Positions 32,601 through 62,690 of a stretch of 64,000 bases of DNA are shown piece by piece; position 1 is the first letter of the stretch; every line of letters begins with the position of its first letter. The position numbers and the translations under genes were made by a program. The stretch lies in contig NC_092875.1 in assembly GCF_028372415.1 (NCBI RefSeq), positions 50,654,771 through 50,718,770 of the forward strand. The letters run 5' to 3'. The notes under the pieces were generated by a model. The model ran no database searches. It saw only the letters and a program-made list of their open reading frames with translations, and was not told the DNA's origin. The stretch is from Notamacropus eugenii. Its lineage: Eukaryota > Chordata > Mammalia > Diprotodontia > Macropodidae.

Positions 32601-35600
32601 GAGCATTTCCCAGTTGACTGTTCTCTCCCCAGCTCCTGTGGCACCCTACTTTGTAATGTTCTCATCCATGAGCTTTGCCTGTCTTGCCCACATCCCAGCT
32701 CAATGTAGAGGGGGGGATCAATCAATCAGCAAGTATTTGGTATGCATCTGCTGTTTGGGTTGGAGATACAAAAGAAAACAAAGAAAAGGTCCTTGCTTAG
32801 TTTATAATCTCATGGCGGGAAGAAAACATCCCTATGGAGGGATATGACCTGGACCTGTGATGATACAGTCAACTCTTATATGAGGAAAGGCCTACTACCA
32901 ATGCAGAGTGGTACCCTCTTTTCTCAAAGTTTTTACAAATGGGATATTTACTTTGAACCTTCTCTTCTCAGAGAGTTGCCCAGAGCCAGGGATTCCAAGA
33001 GGCAGAGGGGAGAAGGGAATGTGCTCCAGTCTTGAGGGGACAAAGGCACAGGGCCAGGAGAAGCATCCTGTGTAGGTCAATGTGCCTGGACCATCGAGTT
33101 TGTGAAGGAGAGTACAGTAAAAGCAGGTTAGGGCTGAGTTGTGAAGAGCTTTAAATGACAGAGATTTTATATTTGATCCCTGAGGTAATAGGGAGCCACT
33201 GCAACTTAGTGAATACGGGACTGATATGGCCAGAACTGCGTTTTTGTTTCTGTATCTCTGACCCACTTCATTGAACAAAATGCTTTGCCTAGTACAGTTG
33301 GTGCTTAATATATGCATATTAGGCTGAACTGAATTAACATGGTCTTCTGGGAGCTGATAAGTGAAAATGGCAGAGACCAACCTCAAGAAGGTTCATGCAG
33401 AAGAAGAAGAACAACAGGAAGGCTGGGGCAAAGACAAGCCGGTCCAACAGGAGCCTCCTGACTCCTGAAAAGGGGATAGCAGCAGGGATCCAGTGGTCCA
33501 GGTACAGGTAGAAGAAGTGACTGAGAGGCCCTGAGAAGAAAAAACTGACCCACACCACTAGTTGTGACTTCTGTCCATAATACTGACCTGACTCAGCCTG
33601 CACCAGGATAGTCCAAACCCTTCCTGCTTACTGGACAACGAGGGACTCACTAACCACTTTGGGCACAATGTGCTGTCCTCCCCTACTTTTGCCTCCTACA
33701 GCTGGACACCCCAGTCCCACTGAGACAACTCTGTACCAACCAGGCACTCTAGGGCAAGGGTTCGTAATCTGAAGTGGGTGGTGAACCTTAAAAATTAGTA
33801 GACAACTATATTTGAATATAACTGATTGTCTTTGTTATTCTATGCATTTTATCTTGTGAACTTATTCAGAAAAAGGGTCCAAAGGCTTCACTAGGATTGC
33901 CAGAGGGATCTGAGATAGTTTAACATTGAAGAGATCCCTGAGACCCTTTCGGTGGGTCCATGAGGTCAGAACTATTTTCATAAGAATACCAGGTCATTTT
34001 GATTTCTAATATAATAAATATGAACAAATATAAACAAAAGATCCTTGAGAGGGGTTCCCAATAATTTTTAAGTGTATAAAGGGATGAAAAACCTGATTTG
34101 GAATAACTGGAACTGAGGCTAGCTGGGGCAGGGTTAGACCAGTGGAGTCTCTGTTGATCCTTATTTAGGCCCTAAATGCTGAAGGCTCCTGGAAGTTGCC
34201 TTAAGCACCTGTAATGCTTGACTTGTAGTTAGGAAAATCTGAGTTTAAATTTTGCTTTCAATACTCACTAGATGCATGACTATGAGCAAATTGCTTCAGC
34301 TCTCAAATTCTGCTTTCTCATCTGTGAAATGAGAATAATGCCTAGAGTACCTACCTCACAGGGTCGTGGTAAGACTCAAATCCTGTTACTTTCTTCCTGT
34401 TTGACCTTGGGCAAGTCATTAAACCTCCCTGGGCCTCAGTTTCCTCACCTGTAGAATGAGGGAGAGGTGGACTACATGACCTCTGACACCCTTCTATCTC
34501 CAGATCTAGGACACTATACACCTCTGTTTATGTAAATGTGTCTTATAAATCTTAAACACTACAAATGGCAGCTATTATTTATGGTTCATGAGTCAGAAAA
34601 CAAGTGTTTGACTTGACTCTTTTACTAATTCCCTGGGGAATTAGTCCCCTGGGGTCCTGGGGAAGCCACTCCATGTGCCTCAGTTTCCTCCTCTGTAAAA
34701 TTAAAAAATGGAATAGTGATGCAGGTCATCTTGCCTCTAAATAAAGACACATAAAGAGGGGAATGGACAGCAAGAATGAGCACTGTCTTTCTTGGGAGTA
34801 ATTTTTAAAAATCATATCTACAGAATTCTTAGGTCCCCAAAGACTTGTTTTGGATCCAAATGCTGTTAGTTCTAAGTTTGGGTACTTCTCTGTAGTAATC
34901 CAGGAACAAGGGAACAAGGGACAGTCTTCTTCCATGTTAGGATCAAGAAAGACTAGGGCAGGCCTTGGCCACCCTTAAGCTCTTACTTCACCCAGATGCT
35001 TCTGGGAGTTGCTCCTCCAGATTCCAGGGCCTCTCTTGCCTGGAGCCACCAGCTCCTGGGAAGGTAGCCCAGCTGAGAAAAGCCCTTTGGTATGCACTTC
35101 CTGTGGCAGCTCTCTGCCCTCTTCTAATTCTGGTCCAATTCTCTAACCTATTTCCTAGGCTGAAGCTACTATTACTATTACTGCTACTGCTACTACTACT
35201 ACCACCACCACCACCACTACTACTTCTTCTAGTACTACTACTACTTCTACTTCTACTGCTACTCTACTACTACTACCACCATTACTAACACTACCACCAC
35301 CACCATACTGCTACTACTTCTTCTAGTACTACTCCTACTTCAACTTCTACTCTACTACTACTACCACCACCACCACACCACTACTACTTCTTCTAGTACT
35401 GTTACTACCACCACACCACACCACCACTACTACTACTTCTACTACTACTACTACTACTACTACTGCCATTTGGGATTTCCCTGTGGTGGGGAATCCCTGG
35501 TAAAGAAGCTCCCTGTATCCATGAAGACTGGCAATGATTCTTCTGCTTATAGTCTTAGAGAATTGCCTAGGACAGACACTGAGAGGTCAAGGCATCAGCC

Positions 35601-38600
35601 CAAGGTCACACAGACAGTAGGTGTTTTAGGCAGTACTTGAAGCCAGGTCTTCTGACTCCACATCTGGTTCTTAGTTGTTACTCTTGCTGCGTTCTGGACA
35701 CAGACCCTGGGGGGTTTCAGATAAGCAGAGTAGAAGCTCCAGTTCTTTTCCATAGAAATGGAAGCTCTTTCAAATTATAGTTTATGCCCAGAGGGCCTTA
35801 AGATTTGCAAAGCACTTTCCTTACCACGCTGGGTAGTGCCAATGTTACAATCACCATTTTACAGCTGAGGGAACTGAAATTCAGAAGATGAAATATCTGG
35901 ACCATGAGTACATAGCTATTATGACTCTGAGGCAAGTTTTGAATTTGGAGTTTCCTGGTTCCAAATCCAACAACCCTATTCCATAGGCTATGCAACCTCT
36001 CAAGTTATATTCAGTGGTCTGCTCTCTGTATTAATTACACTTTTTGTTTCTTTTCAAACTTAAAAATTTCCATGACTATGGAGTCAGGAATCCTGCCTCT
36101 AATAATCCCCAGGACAACTTCTAGAGCTGAGTCACAGGTGACTTGCCAACAGGTAGCTTAGGGGATGGAGGGGGGGAAGGGTGGGTGGAGAAAGGTAGTG
36201 ACTTGGAGTCAGGAAGACCTGAATTCAAAATCTCTACCTCACTTACTAGCTATGTGAACCTGGACAAGTCATTTAACCTGGGCCTGCCTCTGTTTCTTCC
36301 TCTGCAAAATGAAACGATTGGATTAATTGACCCGTGAGGGTCTCTGTTAGCTCTAAATCTATGAATTTATGATTATTATGGTGCTTCAAGATTGACATAC
36401 ATTTACTCATTTGATTCTTCTTCACACAACAAGTAAATAAATCTCAAAAAAAAAAACCAAAACAGGCTCTATGTGGAGATTTGGCTATGGCCCTGACATT
36501 TCCCAATTTTTTTTTGTGTCTCTTTTCTGAAAGTTTAGAAGCTAGAAAAACTATTAAGAATTAAGTGGCTACCTTGGTACCAGTTCCATGTTCCTCCTTC
36601 TGTAAGCCTAACAACCTATGCTGATCATTAAGGGTCTTTGGGTCATAACATCAGACATCATGCTTTGGTGACTCTTACTCACCCAAAAATAGCATATCTG
36701 AGAGGCCCTGTGAGATTCAGATTTTGAAAACATCTTTCCTTTTTCCGGACTCTCACAATGATCTGGGACAGGAAGTTTCCAAATGCTGACAGAATCCCAC
36801 TGTAGGCAGAGGACATGTAGTTAAAAGGGTGCTCACTTTGGTAGGGGGAGGAGAAGGGACATGATACATGTTTAAGTACCTGAAGGGCTATTACATAAAA
36901 GGAGAATGGAATCTGTTCCACCCGACCCCAATGATGGAAATTGTCAGGGGAGGGAGAAAGGGAAGGGGCTGTAAATATAAGCTTGACATAAGAAAAAAAA
37001 TTTCCAACCATTTTTCTAACTATATCCCAAGGTGGAATGAGTTGTTTCCGATTGGAGGTCTTCAAGCAAAGACCTCCCTAGTTCCTTCAACCAATCTTCT
37101 TATAATTTTGATTCTCCTTCCCATGTTGATCACCTAGACGGATGTGCTCCAGCTAATCAATGTCTTTTCTAAAATATGGCACTCAGAGCCAAACACAGTA
37201 CTCCAGACCAAGGTATGTTCAAGGGAAAGGACAATTCAACAGGTCAGATTTCTCAGAACTAGAAAGCTTCTAAGAGTTTCTATATCCTCTCTCTAATATA
37301 GGATAAAACCAAAGCTTTTAACTCTCTCCCCTTAGCTCTGCCTCTCCACCCCCTTCCTCATTTGATTGGATTTCATTAAATGCACAGTCACGTCTTATGA
37401 GAAAGGTTCTCTAGGGACCAGGAAGGAAGATTTCAAATTAAACTGCAAATCTAACTACACTGGGGAAATGAAGTTTTCTTTCCACACTATAACTAGGCAG
37501 GTCTGAGAGGTAGGTCAGGTCCAAATATAAGCAAAAAAGTGACACATATAAACTTCCCTGTCCCTAACACCCCCCTGCCCTTCCCAAATCAGCAAAAAGG
37601 TAGACCAGAATGCTTGTCTGGCAACTGGAACAATTCAAACAGGTTCAATCAATAAGCATTTATTAAAGGTCTACCATATGCAAAGCACTGTGCTCCCTAA
37701 TACTAGGGTTGGACAATTTTCCTACCCTCAAAGAACTTACATTCTACTGTGAGTGGAGAGAGGAGAACAATGTGTACACAGATAAATATATCCAAAGTAA
37801 ATCCTGTGCTGTTTCAGAGGAATACTATCATCTGAGGGGATCCATGAAAGCCTTGGGCAGGGAAGAGCACTGAATCTAAGCTTCAAAGAGAGAGTAAGAG
37901 ATTCCCAGAGACAAAGGTGAGTAGAAACCGAAGGAATAGAGGCCAAACTGTGCCTAGACACATAAGTGAGAGATGGAATGTCCCATACAGGGAATGCAAG
38001 TAGGTTCCTTTGGGTGGAAGTTAGAATCCGTGAAGAGGAGTAATGGGAAATAAGTCTAGAAAGGTAGGTTAGAGCTAGATTGGGAAGGATTTTAAATGCT
38101 GCTTTGAGGAATTTATATTTCATCCTGGAGGCATAGAGAGCTATGGAGGCTTTTTGAACAATAAGGGTATTGTGGTTGCTTCTTTTTCTATGAACAGACC
38201 TGTGATGTCTGTGATGGAGAAAACCCTCTCAGGAAAGCCCTGCAAGCAATGTGGATCAGCACCTGTTTCCCAACAGGTTTTGGAGAGCTGCCTGGACCAC
38301 TGAGAGATTAAATGACTTATTTGCCCAGGATCATATACCTCCAGTACATATCAGAAGTGAACCCTGGTCTTCCCCACTCTTTGGCCACACTACCAGTCTA
38401 CCCACTACACCAGGCTGCTGAGCAAGTCAGATGTGTTCTGTAGAAATGTCAGAGACAAGGAGGCCAAGGTTGGGAGTCTATCACAACAGTCCAGAAGGGA
38501 GCTGATGAGGACCTAAACAAGACTGGTTGTAGGGTCAGTGGAGGACGGTGACAGATGCAAGATATATTTTGGAGACAAAAGTGAGGAGACAAGAGCTGGT

Positions 38601-41600
38601 CTGGCTACTGTACTGAAGTGAATGCCACTTGAGTGCTAGAGCTTAAACCAGAAAAGTGATTTGGAAATTAGAGCCTTGTCTGGTAGGTGCAAAGAGAAGG
38701 CAGCTAGCATGGGCATGCTTTGCAAAAAAAGCTGCCACTAGAGGAAAAGTAGCCCAAACAGAAAGACCCTAGCCTGGTGCTGAATAGCTGAGAGAAAACG
38801 GGAATGAAGAGGGGAGGGGGCTTGAGGGCCAAGGGGAAGCCTGCAGTCACGCGGCTGTGCCTTCGCCCGGTCCCCTGGTATTTCAACTTCCCCTACTTCC
38901 AAAATCAAAGAGGAGCCAAAGAGGGAGGGCAGGAGATGGGAAAAGAAGCTTTCAGGTCCCTCCCCCGGAGCCCTCAATCTGCCTTAGCCAAGGGTCCCCT
39001 GCAGCTACAAGACTAATTTACAACAACCCCCAAACAAATCCAGAAACCACCAGCGTGCCGCAGTCCACAAGCCTGACCCCTCCAGCTGCAGCTTCTCAGG
39101 GAGTCGGGGACGGTGGGGGCGGGGGAGGTGGCATTCCAGGGAGGTGGGCAGGGGGGCGGGGGCAGAAGGCGGAGCTTTGCTCTGACGCTCCGCCTACGAC
39201 AGAAGGGGTTTCCTGGTCACTGGGAGGTAACCAGAGAAACAGCGGCGCGTGCCCCAACTTAATTGGAATGTTATAGAGAAAGGTTTCCCAATCTCTCCCT
39301 ACAGCACTCTCTTCCCACCCCTCTACCCCACCCCTTTCCCCCCACCTCCCCTCCCCCAACCTCGGCCCCACCCCCTACCCCCCTTCCTGCCTAGCCCCTC
39401 TCCCCACCAAACAGGTGCAGATCAGTACCCTCCGGCTCGGGTCACAGATCCAGGCCCCACGCCCCCGGCCCCTTCCCCTGCGCCTGGTCCTCTTTCTCAT
39501 CACGGCACCCGTTTCTCCAGCTCCATCCCCTAGATCCTACACTCCTGACCCCTTTTCCGATTTCTCTGACCCTCTCTCCTCTCCAATCTCGCTTTACCTA
39601 GGTCCCTCTCCGATTCCCTCTTCCACCCTTCCTCCCCTGATCCCCTTCCCCCAAGCCCCTCCTCCATGCCTGTTCCCCCGATCCCCTTCTCCATCCCCGC
39701 TCCCGTGGTCCCTCCCTCCATCCCCATCCTCCGGATCTCTCTCTCCTGATCCTCCCCTCCATCCCAATTCTTCCGAGCCCGCTTTGCCGTCACCTTCCCC
39801 CATCCTAACTCTCCCCATCTCCTTTTCTCAGACCTCTCCTTCCTCCCCCATACTTCTGTCCCCTCTTCCACCTCCCCTTTGCCAGTCTCCCTCTCTGCCT
39901 CTCTTCTCTCGAGCCCTCTCCTCCAGCCCCCCTCTTCTTCCTCCAAACTCGGATACTTTTTCTGCAGTCTCCCCCGTCACCTCGGATTCCACTTGCACCT
40001 CCACACCTGTTTCTTCCCTATTCACCCAGTCCCCTCTCCCATGCTCACTGCCCCATTCCCTCTATCCCCTTTTCCATCACCATTACCGGGATCCCTCACC
40101 CGCAGTCCCCTCCTCTCTCCCCCGACCACCCCACTCCTCCGTCTTTCTCTCCCACTACACCCTCCCGTCTCAGCTCCTTCGATCATTCTCTCCCTCCTCC
40201 CCGCTCCATCCCAATTCCCCTATCCCGTTCCCATGGGTCGCTTCTCCCTCCCAGCATTCGCAGTCGGCTCCCTCATCCCCGCTCCCCCTCTCAATTCCCT
40301 CAGCCCCACCTCCCCTCCTCTCCCTCTCTTCTGACTCCCCAGCTCCTCCCTCCCAATCTCCTCTCCCAGTCCGATTCTCCTTCCCAGACATCTTCATCCA
40401 ACACCAAGATCCCAGTCCTCTCCCCGACTCCACTCCCTCTTCCCCGCTCCCGCACTCCCTTTCGGCTTCCCCTTTCGCGGGTGCCTTTCCCCCGTGCCCG
40501 CTCGCTCGATCTCCACCATTCCCGCTGGTGCAATCCCCGCCCGCATCCCCGCTCTCCAGCTCCAGTCCCCCGTCCTCGCTCTCCTGCTTCCTTTCCCCAC
40601 CCTCGCTCTCCCCTAGCTCCTCCAACCTATACCCCCACTCCAGTACCTTTCCCACGCTCCCACGCACCTCCCTCATTCCATTCCTCTATCCTTATTCCTC
40701 CATCCTTCTTCCCTGTTCCCCTCCTTCATCCCCAATCTCTCAGTTCCCTCCTCCATCATCCCTAATCTCCCAGTCCCTCTCCCCAGATCCCCTGACCTCT
40801 TCGCACTGATGTCCAGTCCCAGCCGTTTCTTTTAACAGACTTCTATTCTCCTTCTCCGATCTGTCTCCCCTGTTCTTTCTCTAGATCCTTCTCTCCAGAC
40901 TGACTCCCATCCCTTTACCTTGCATCACTGTCTGCAGAACCCTTTTCCCATCCCTTTCCTTGATTCCCCTCTTCCCAGCCCCCCTTCCCTAATTTGTTCT
41001 CTCTTAGTCCACTCCCCATCCTCCCCCAAATAACTGCCCTTTGTTGATACCCTTTCTGACCCTTCTCCTCAGATTTCTTCTCTCATTCTCCTTCCAAAAT
41101 CTCTCACCCCTCATCCTTCCTCTTAGGTCTTCCCCGATCCTTGTTCTCATCACTTTCCTCTGATCCCTTTCCCTAGGTCGTTCTCTGATCTGTTCTCCAT
41201 ATCACTTTCCCCTGATCTCTTTCCCACAGATCACTCTCCTGATCTTTTCACCCAGATCACTCTTCTCTGATCCTTTCCCCTAGATCACTGTCCCCTGATC
41301 TTCTCCCCAGATCACTCTCTCCTGATCTTTTCACCTAGATCACTCTCCTCCGATCCCTGTTCCTAGATCGCTTTCCCCTGATCTTTTCCACAGATCACTC
41401 TTTCCTGATCTTTTTTCCAGATCATTGTCTCCTGATCTTTCCCCAGATCGTTCTTTCCTGATCTTTTCACCAGATCGCTCTCCTCTGATCCCTTTTCCTA
41501 GATCGCTCTCCCCTGATCTTTTCTCCGGATCACTCTTCTCTGATCCCTTTTCCTAGATCATTCTTCCCCTGATCTTTTCTCCAGATCACTCCTCTCAGAA

Positions 41601-42147
41601 CCTTTTCCCTGGATCACTCTGGATTTTGTTTTCTCCTCTGATCCTTTTTCCTTGAATTCTCTCCTCTGACTCTTTCCCCTAGAACCCTTTCCCTAGATTT
41701 CGCTCCCTGAATCCTTTCTTCCAATGGCTCTTCCCAAATCAAATCCCTTTCCCCTCCGCCCCCCGCGTGTGGTTCTTTCCAGATCCCTTTCCTCTGATCT
41801 TCCACCCTAAATAGCTCTTCCCAGATCTATTTCACCTGATTCCCCCTCCCTCATGGAGCTCCCCAGATTCTTCTCGTCTGATCCCTTTCCTCTGATTCCC
41901 CCCCGCCCCCAATAGCTCTTCCCAGATCTCTTTCCCCAGATCTCCCCCCCACCCAGGCTCTCCCCAAATCCCTGTCCCTAGATCCTTATCTCCCGATCGC
42001 GCCCCGGCCGGACCTAGTGGCAGCCTTGGTGAGCACCGGGTAGAGACGCAGCAACAGCAGATACTGCTCCAGCACCCGCTGGGGGAGCGGCCTGGCCCGG
42101 GCCCCGGCCCCAGGCCCGGCCCGCAACGTGGACACCACCGGAGCCAT
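29601..42147 (-). CDS. PXMP2: PXMP2, peroxisomal membrane protein 2 (complete, five coding exons)
   Basis: Exons on the minus strand, in order, are 42147..42014, 36799..36683, 33544..33382, 31656..31537 and 29669..29601: 603 bases, 200 aa (human 195), with all phases matching. PXMP2 (PMP22) is a Mpv17/PMP22-family integral protein of the peroxisomal membrane that forms a non-selective small-solute channel (family knowledge). The sequence shows EQYLLLLRLYPVLTKAATSG, SAFGNFLSQ, GPLRYAIFGFFFSGPLSHFF, LLLDRLVFAPAFLLFFFF, MNWKVWTPIQFININYIPL and the C-terminus FWYTYLASLGK. WxPxQFxNFxxxP-type sequence is the family signature; the form here is WTPIQFININYIPL. Four hydrophobic segments are visible. 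The start was chosen by alignment to human MAPAASR; its context is moderate (C at -3, G at +4). It shares a promoter with POLE. Confidence 0.97.
29820..30660. repeat. Degenerate tandem repeat in PXMP2 intron 4, split by a SINE
   Basis: Related phrases recur: 'catgacccaa', 'gcccatgctg', and 'caaccacaccacagctcacg' near 30018 against 'caaccacaccacagcttacg' near 30396. The two longest matching blocks are about 80 bp each (about 29966-30045 and 30340-30425). A SINE at 30105-30350 sits between them. A telomere-like patch (CCCTAACC-type, imperfect) lies at 30432-30490. Confidence 0.65.
30105..30350 (+). repeat. CORE-SINE inside the degenerate tandem repeat
   Basis: 'gtagctagagggcaccatag', 'ctcatctgtaaaatggggac' and 'aaagtgctatataaatgcta' follow the family order. 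Confidence 0.7.
30730..31400 (+). repeat. L3/CR1 LINE fragment with part of the reverse transcriptase
   Basis: A frame near 30760-30996 reads ...NYRRVSLISILGKTLE... IKKMV... then DFNKVFEKA, the CR1/L3 pattern NYRPVSLTSxxGKxLE...DFxKAFD. Downstream text ('gatccaaaaaagatctcag', 'atgatcaacttcctaggtgc') matches the L3 3' region. It is a decayed copy in PXMP2 intron 4 and is not a host gene. Confidence 0.75.
31537..31656 (-). CDS. PXMP2: PXMP2 exon 4 (family signature)
   Basis: Acceptor ttctag|GG, donor CTGCAG|gtaaga. It encodes GKDMAAFSAKVKTGYW and then WTPIQFININYIPLQ. Confidence 0.97.
31657..33381 (-). other. PXMP2 intron 3
   Basis: Old dispersed repeats at about 32025-32420 ('caacaagcattttggaagtg' and following) and 33130-33240 ('agggagccactgcaacttag') belong to families seen again at 37640-38175. 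No other exon is visible. Confidence 0.5.
33382..33544 (-). CDS. PXMP2: PXMP2 exon 3
   Basis: Acceptor gggtcag|T, donor GAG|gttggt. It encodes FFFSGPLSHFFYLYLDHWIP and RLLLDRLVFAPAFLLFFFF, with two membrane segments. Confidence 0.96.
33755..34090. repeat. hAT-like DNA transposon remnants
   Basis: 'caagggttcgtaatctga' and 'gaccctttcggtgggtccat' followed by 'gaggtcagaactattttcat' resemble old Charlie/Tip100-type ends. Family not settled. Confidence 0.45.
34165..34715 (+). repeat. Three MIR SINE pieces
   Basis: Pieces at 34165-34375, 34395-34485 and 34560-34715 each have the 'cctcagtttcctc(a/c)...tgtaaaat' core or its neighbours. They lie in PXMP2 intron 2. Confidence 0.65.
35165..35465 (+). 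repeat. Compound trinucleotide microsatellite (ACT/ACC/TTC)n
   Basis: About 300 bp of mixed CTA, CCA and CTT triplets. Internal repeats of a longer block 'acttcttctagtactac' occur near 35221, 35316 and 35385, so the array has grown by block duplication. It lies in PXMP2 intron 2. Confidence 0.95.
35760..36365. repeat. MIR (antisense) and SINE (sense) copies
   Basis: 35760-36000 has 'cattttacagctgagggaac' in antisense order. 36190-36365 has 'cttggagtcaggaagacctg' and 'acaagtcatttaacctggg' in sense order. Confidence 0.65.
36683..36799 (-). CDS. PXMP2: PXMP2 exon 2
   Basis: Acceptor gcctacag|T, donor TTTGG|gtgagt. It encodes SGILSAFGNFLSQIIVRVRK and LTGPLRYAIFG. Confidence 0.96.
36845..37085 (+). 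repeat. L3/CR1 LINE 3' fragment
   Basis: 'gtttaagtacctgaagggct' and 'gattggaggtcttcaagcaa' match the L3/CR1 3' end. It starts about 45 bp upstream of PXMP2 exon 2 on the genomic + side. Confidence 0.7.
37640..38560. repeat. Old dispersed repeats, including one MIR
   Basis: 37640-38175 carries 'aagcatttattaaaggtcta', 'gcaaagcactgtgct' and 'atagagagctatggaggctt', seen in related form near 32025-33240, 52010 and 56655. An antisense MIR lies at 38280-38420. I do not name the first family. Confidence 0.5.
39250..41150 (+). repeat. Long polypyrimidine tract in PXMP2 intron 1
   Basis: About 1.9 kb of the + strand is almost all C and T, with very few purines. It is loosely repetitive (runs of 'tcccc', 'ctcctcc', 'gatcc'). 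An open + frame of 464 codons at 39415-40809 is explained by the rarity of A and G. The PXMP2 pre-mRNA carries the purine-rich complement. Confidence 0.92.
41150..41990 (+). repeat. GATC-rich degenerate tandem repeat, unit about 27-28 bp
   Basis: A unit with the form AGATCACTCTCC then CCTGATCTTTTC then (A)CC repeats roughly 25-30 times with drift. Most units hold two GATC sites about 14 bp apart. It is cleanest at 41210-41600 and decays toward 41990. It continues the polypyrimidine tract up to PXMP2 exon 1. Confidence 0.88.
42014..42147 (-). CDS. PXMP2: PXMP2 exon 1
   Basis: ATG at 42147-42145. It encodes MAPVVSTLRAGPGAG, then the LPQRVLEQYLLLLRLYPVLT helix. The donor is ACTAG|gtccgg, a weak 5' splice site. 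An out-of-frame ATG lies 7 bases upstream. Confidence 0.95.
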
Positions 42148-42439
42148 CAGCCATCGGCTGAAAGCCAGCACAGTTCCGAGTCTGGGCGCGACCTCGGCTC
42201 TAGGGCAAAGGGAGGGGACGGCCCTACATTTCTAGCCCTGGGGCGCCGCGCGGCGCGGCGCTGGGGGGCACCTAGTGCAGCCAGGCGCACGAAGCCCGGA
42301 GTTTTTCCCGGCTCCCTAAGCCTTTCCCTCCTCTCCCGGGCGGGCCGCGTAACCATTGGAGGACCACGGGGCGTGGCGGTTCCTGCTCCTGATTGGGTGC
42401 TCTTCCAGAGAGGCGGGGGTGGGTGGAGCTGAGCTGCGC

Positions 42440-42449
42440 TCTCGCGAGA
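42440..42449. promoter_or_regulatory. TCTCGCGAGA palindromic promoter element
   Basis: A perfect 10-bp palindrome 90 bp upstream of the POLE ATG. This motif is known from CpG-island promoters of housekeeping genes and is reported to be bound by BANP when unmethylated. Confidence 0.8.
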
Positions 42450-42463
42450 TTTGGGGCCGGAAC

Positions 42464-42471
42464 GCGCGAAA
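42464..42471 (-). promoter_or_regulatory. E2F-type site
   Basis: GCGCGAAA is the complement of TTTCGCGC, which fits TTTSGCGC. It lies 69 bp before the POLE ATG, a usual place in replication-gene promoters. Confidence 0.65.
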
Positions 42472-42539
42472 TTTCTCCCGGGAACGGAGGACGCCCCTGA
42501 GGAGAGCGGCGGAGTGAGAGTGGCGGCGGCTGGCCCGAG

Positions 42540-62690
<20,151 letters not shown>

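Noticed and set aside
39415-40809. 464-codon forward ORF rich in Ser, Pro and Leu
   Set aside because: It sits in a C/T-only tract where stop codons are rare by composition. It is antisense to PXMP2 intron 1 and shows no domain.
42145-42171. PXMP2 start 8 codons further upstream
   Set aside because: The upstream codon is GTG, not ATG; the ATG at 42147 aligns with the human start.
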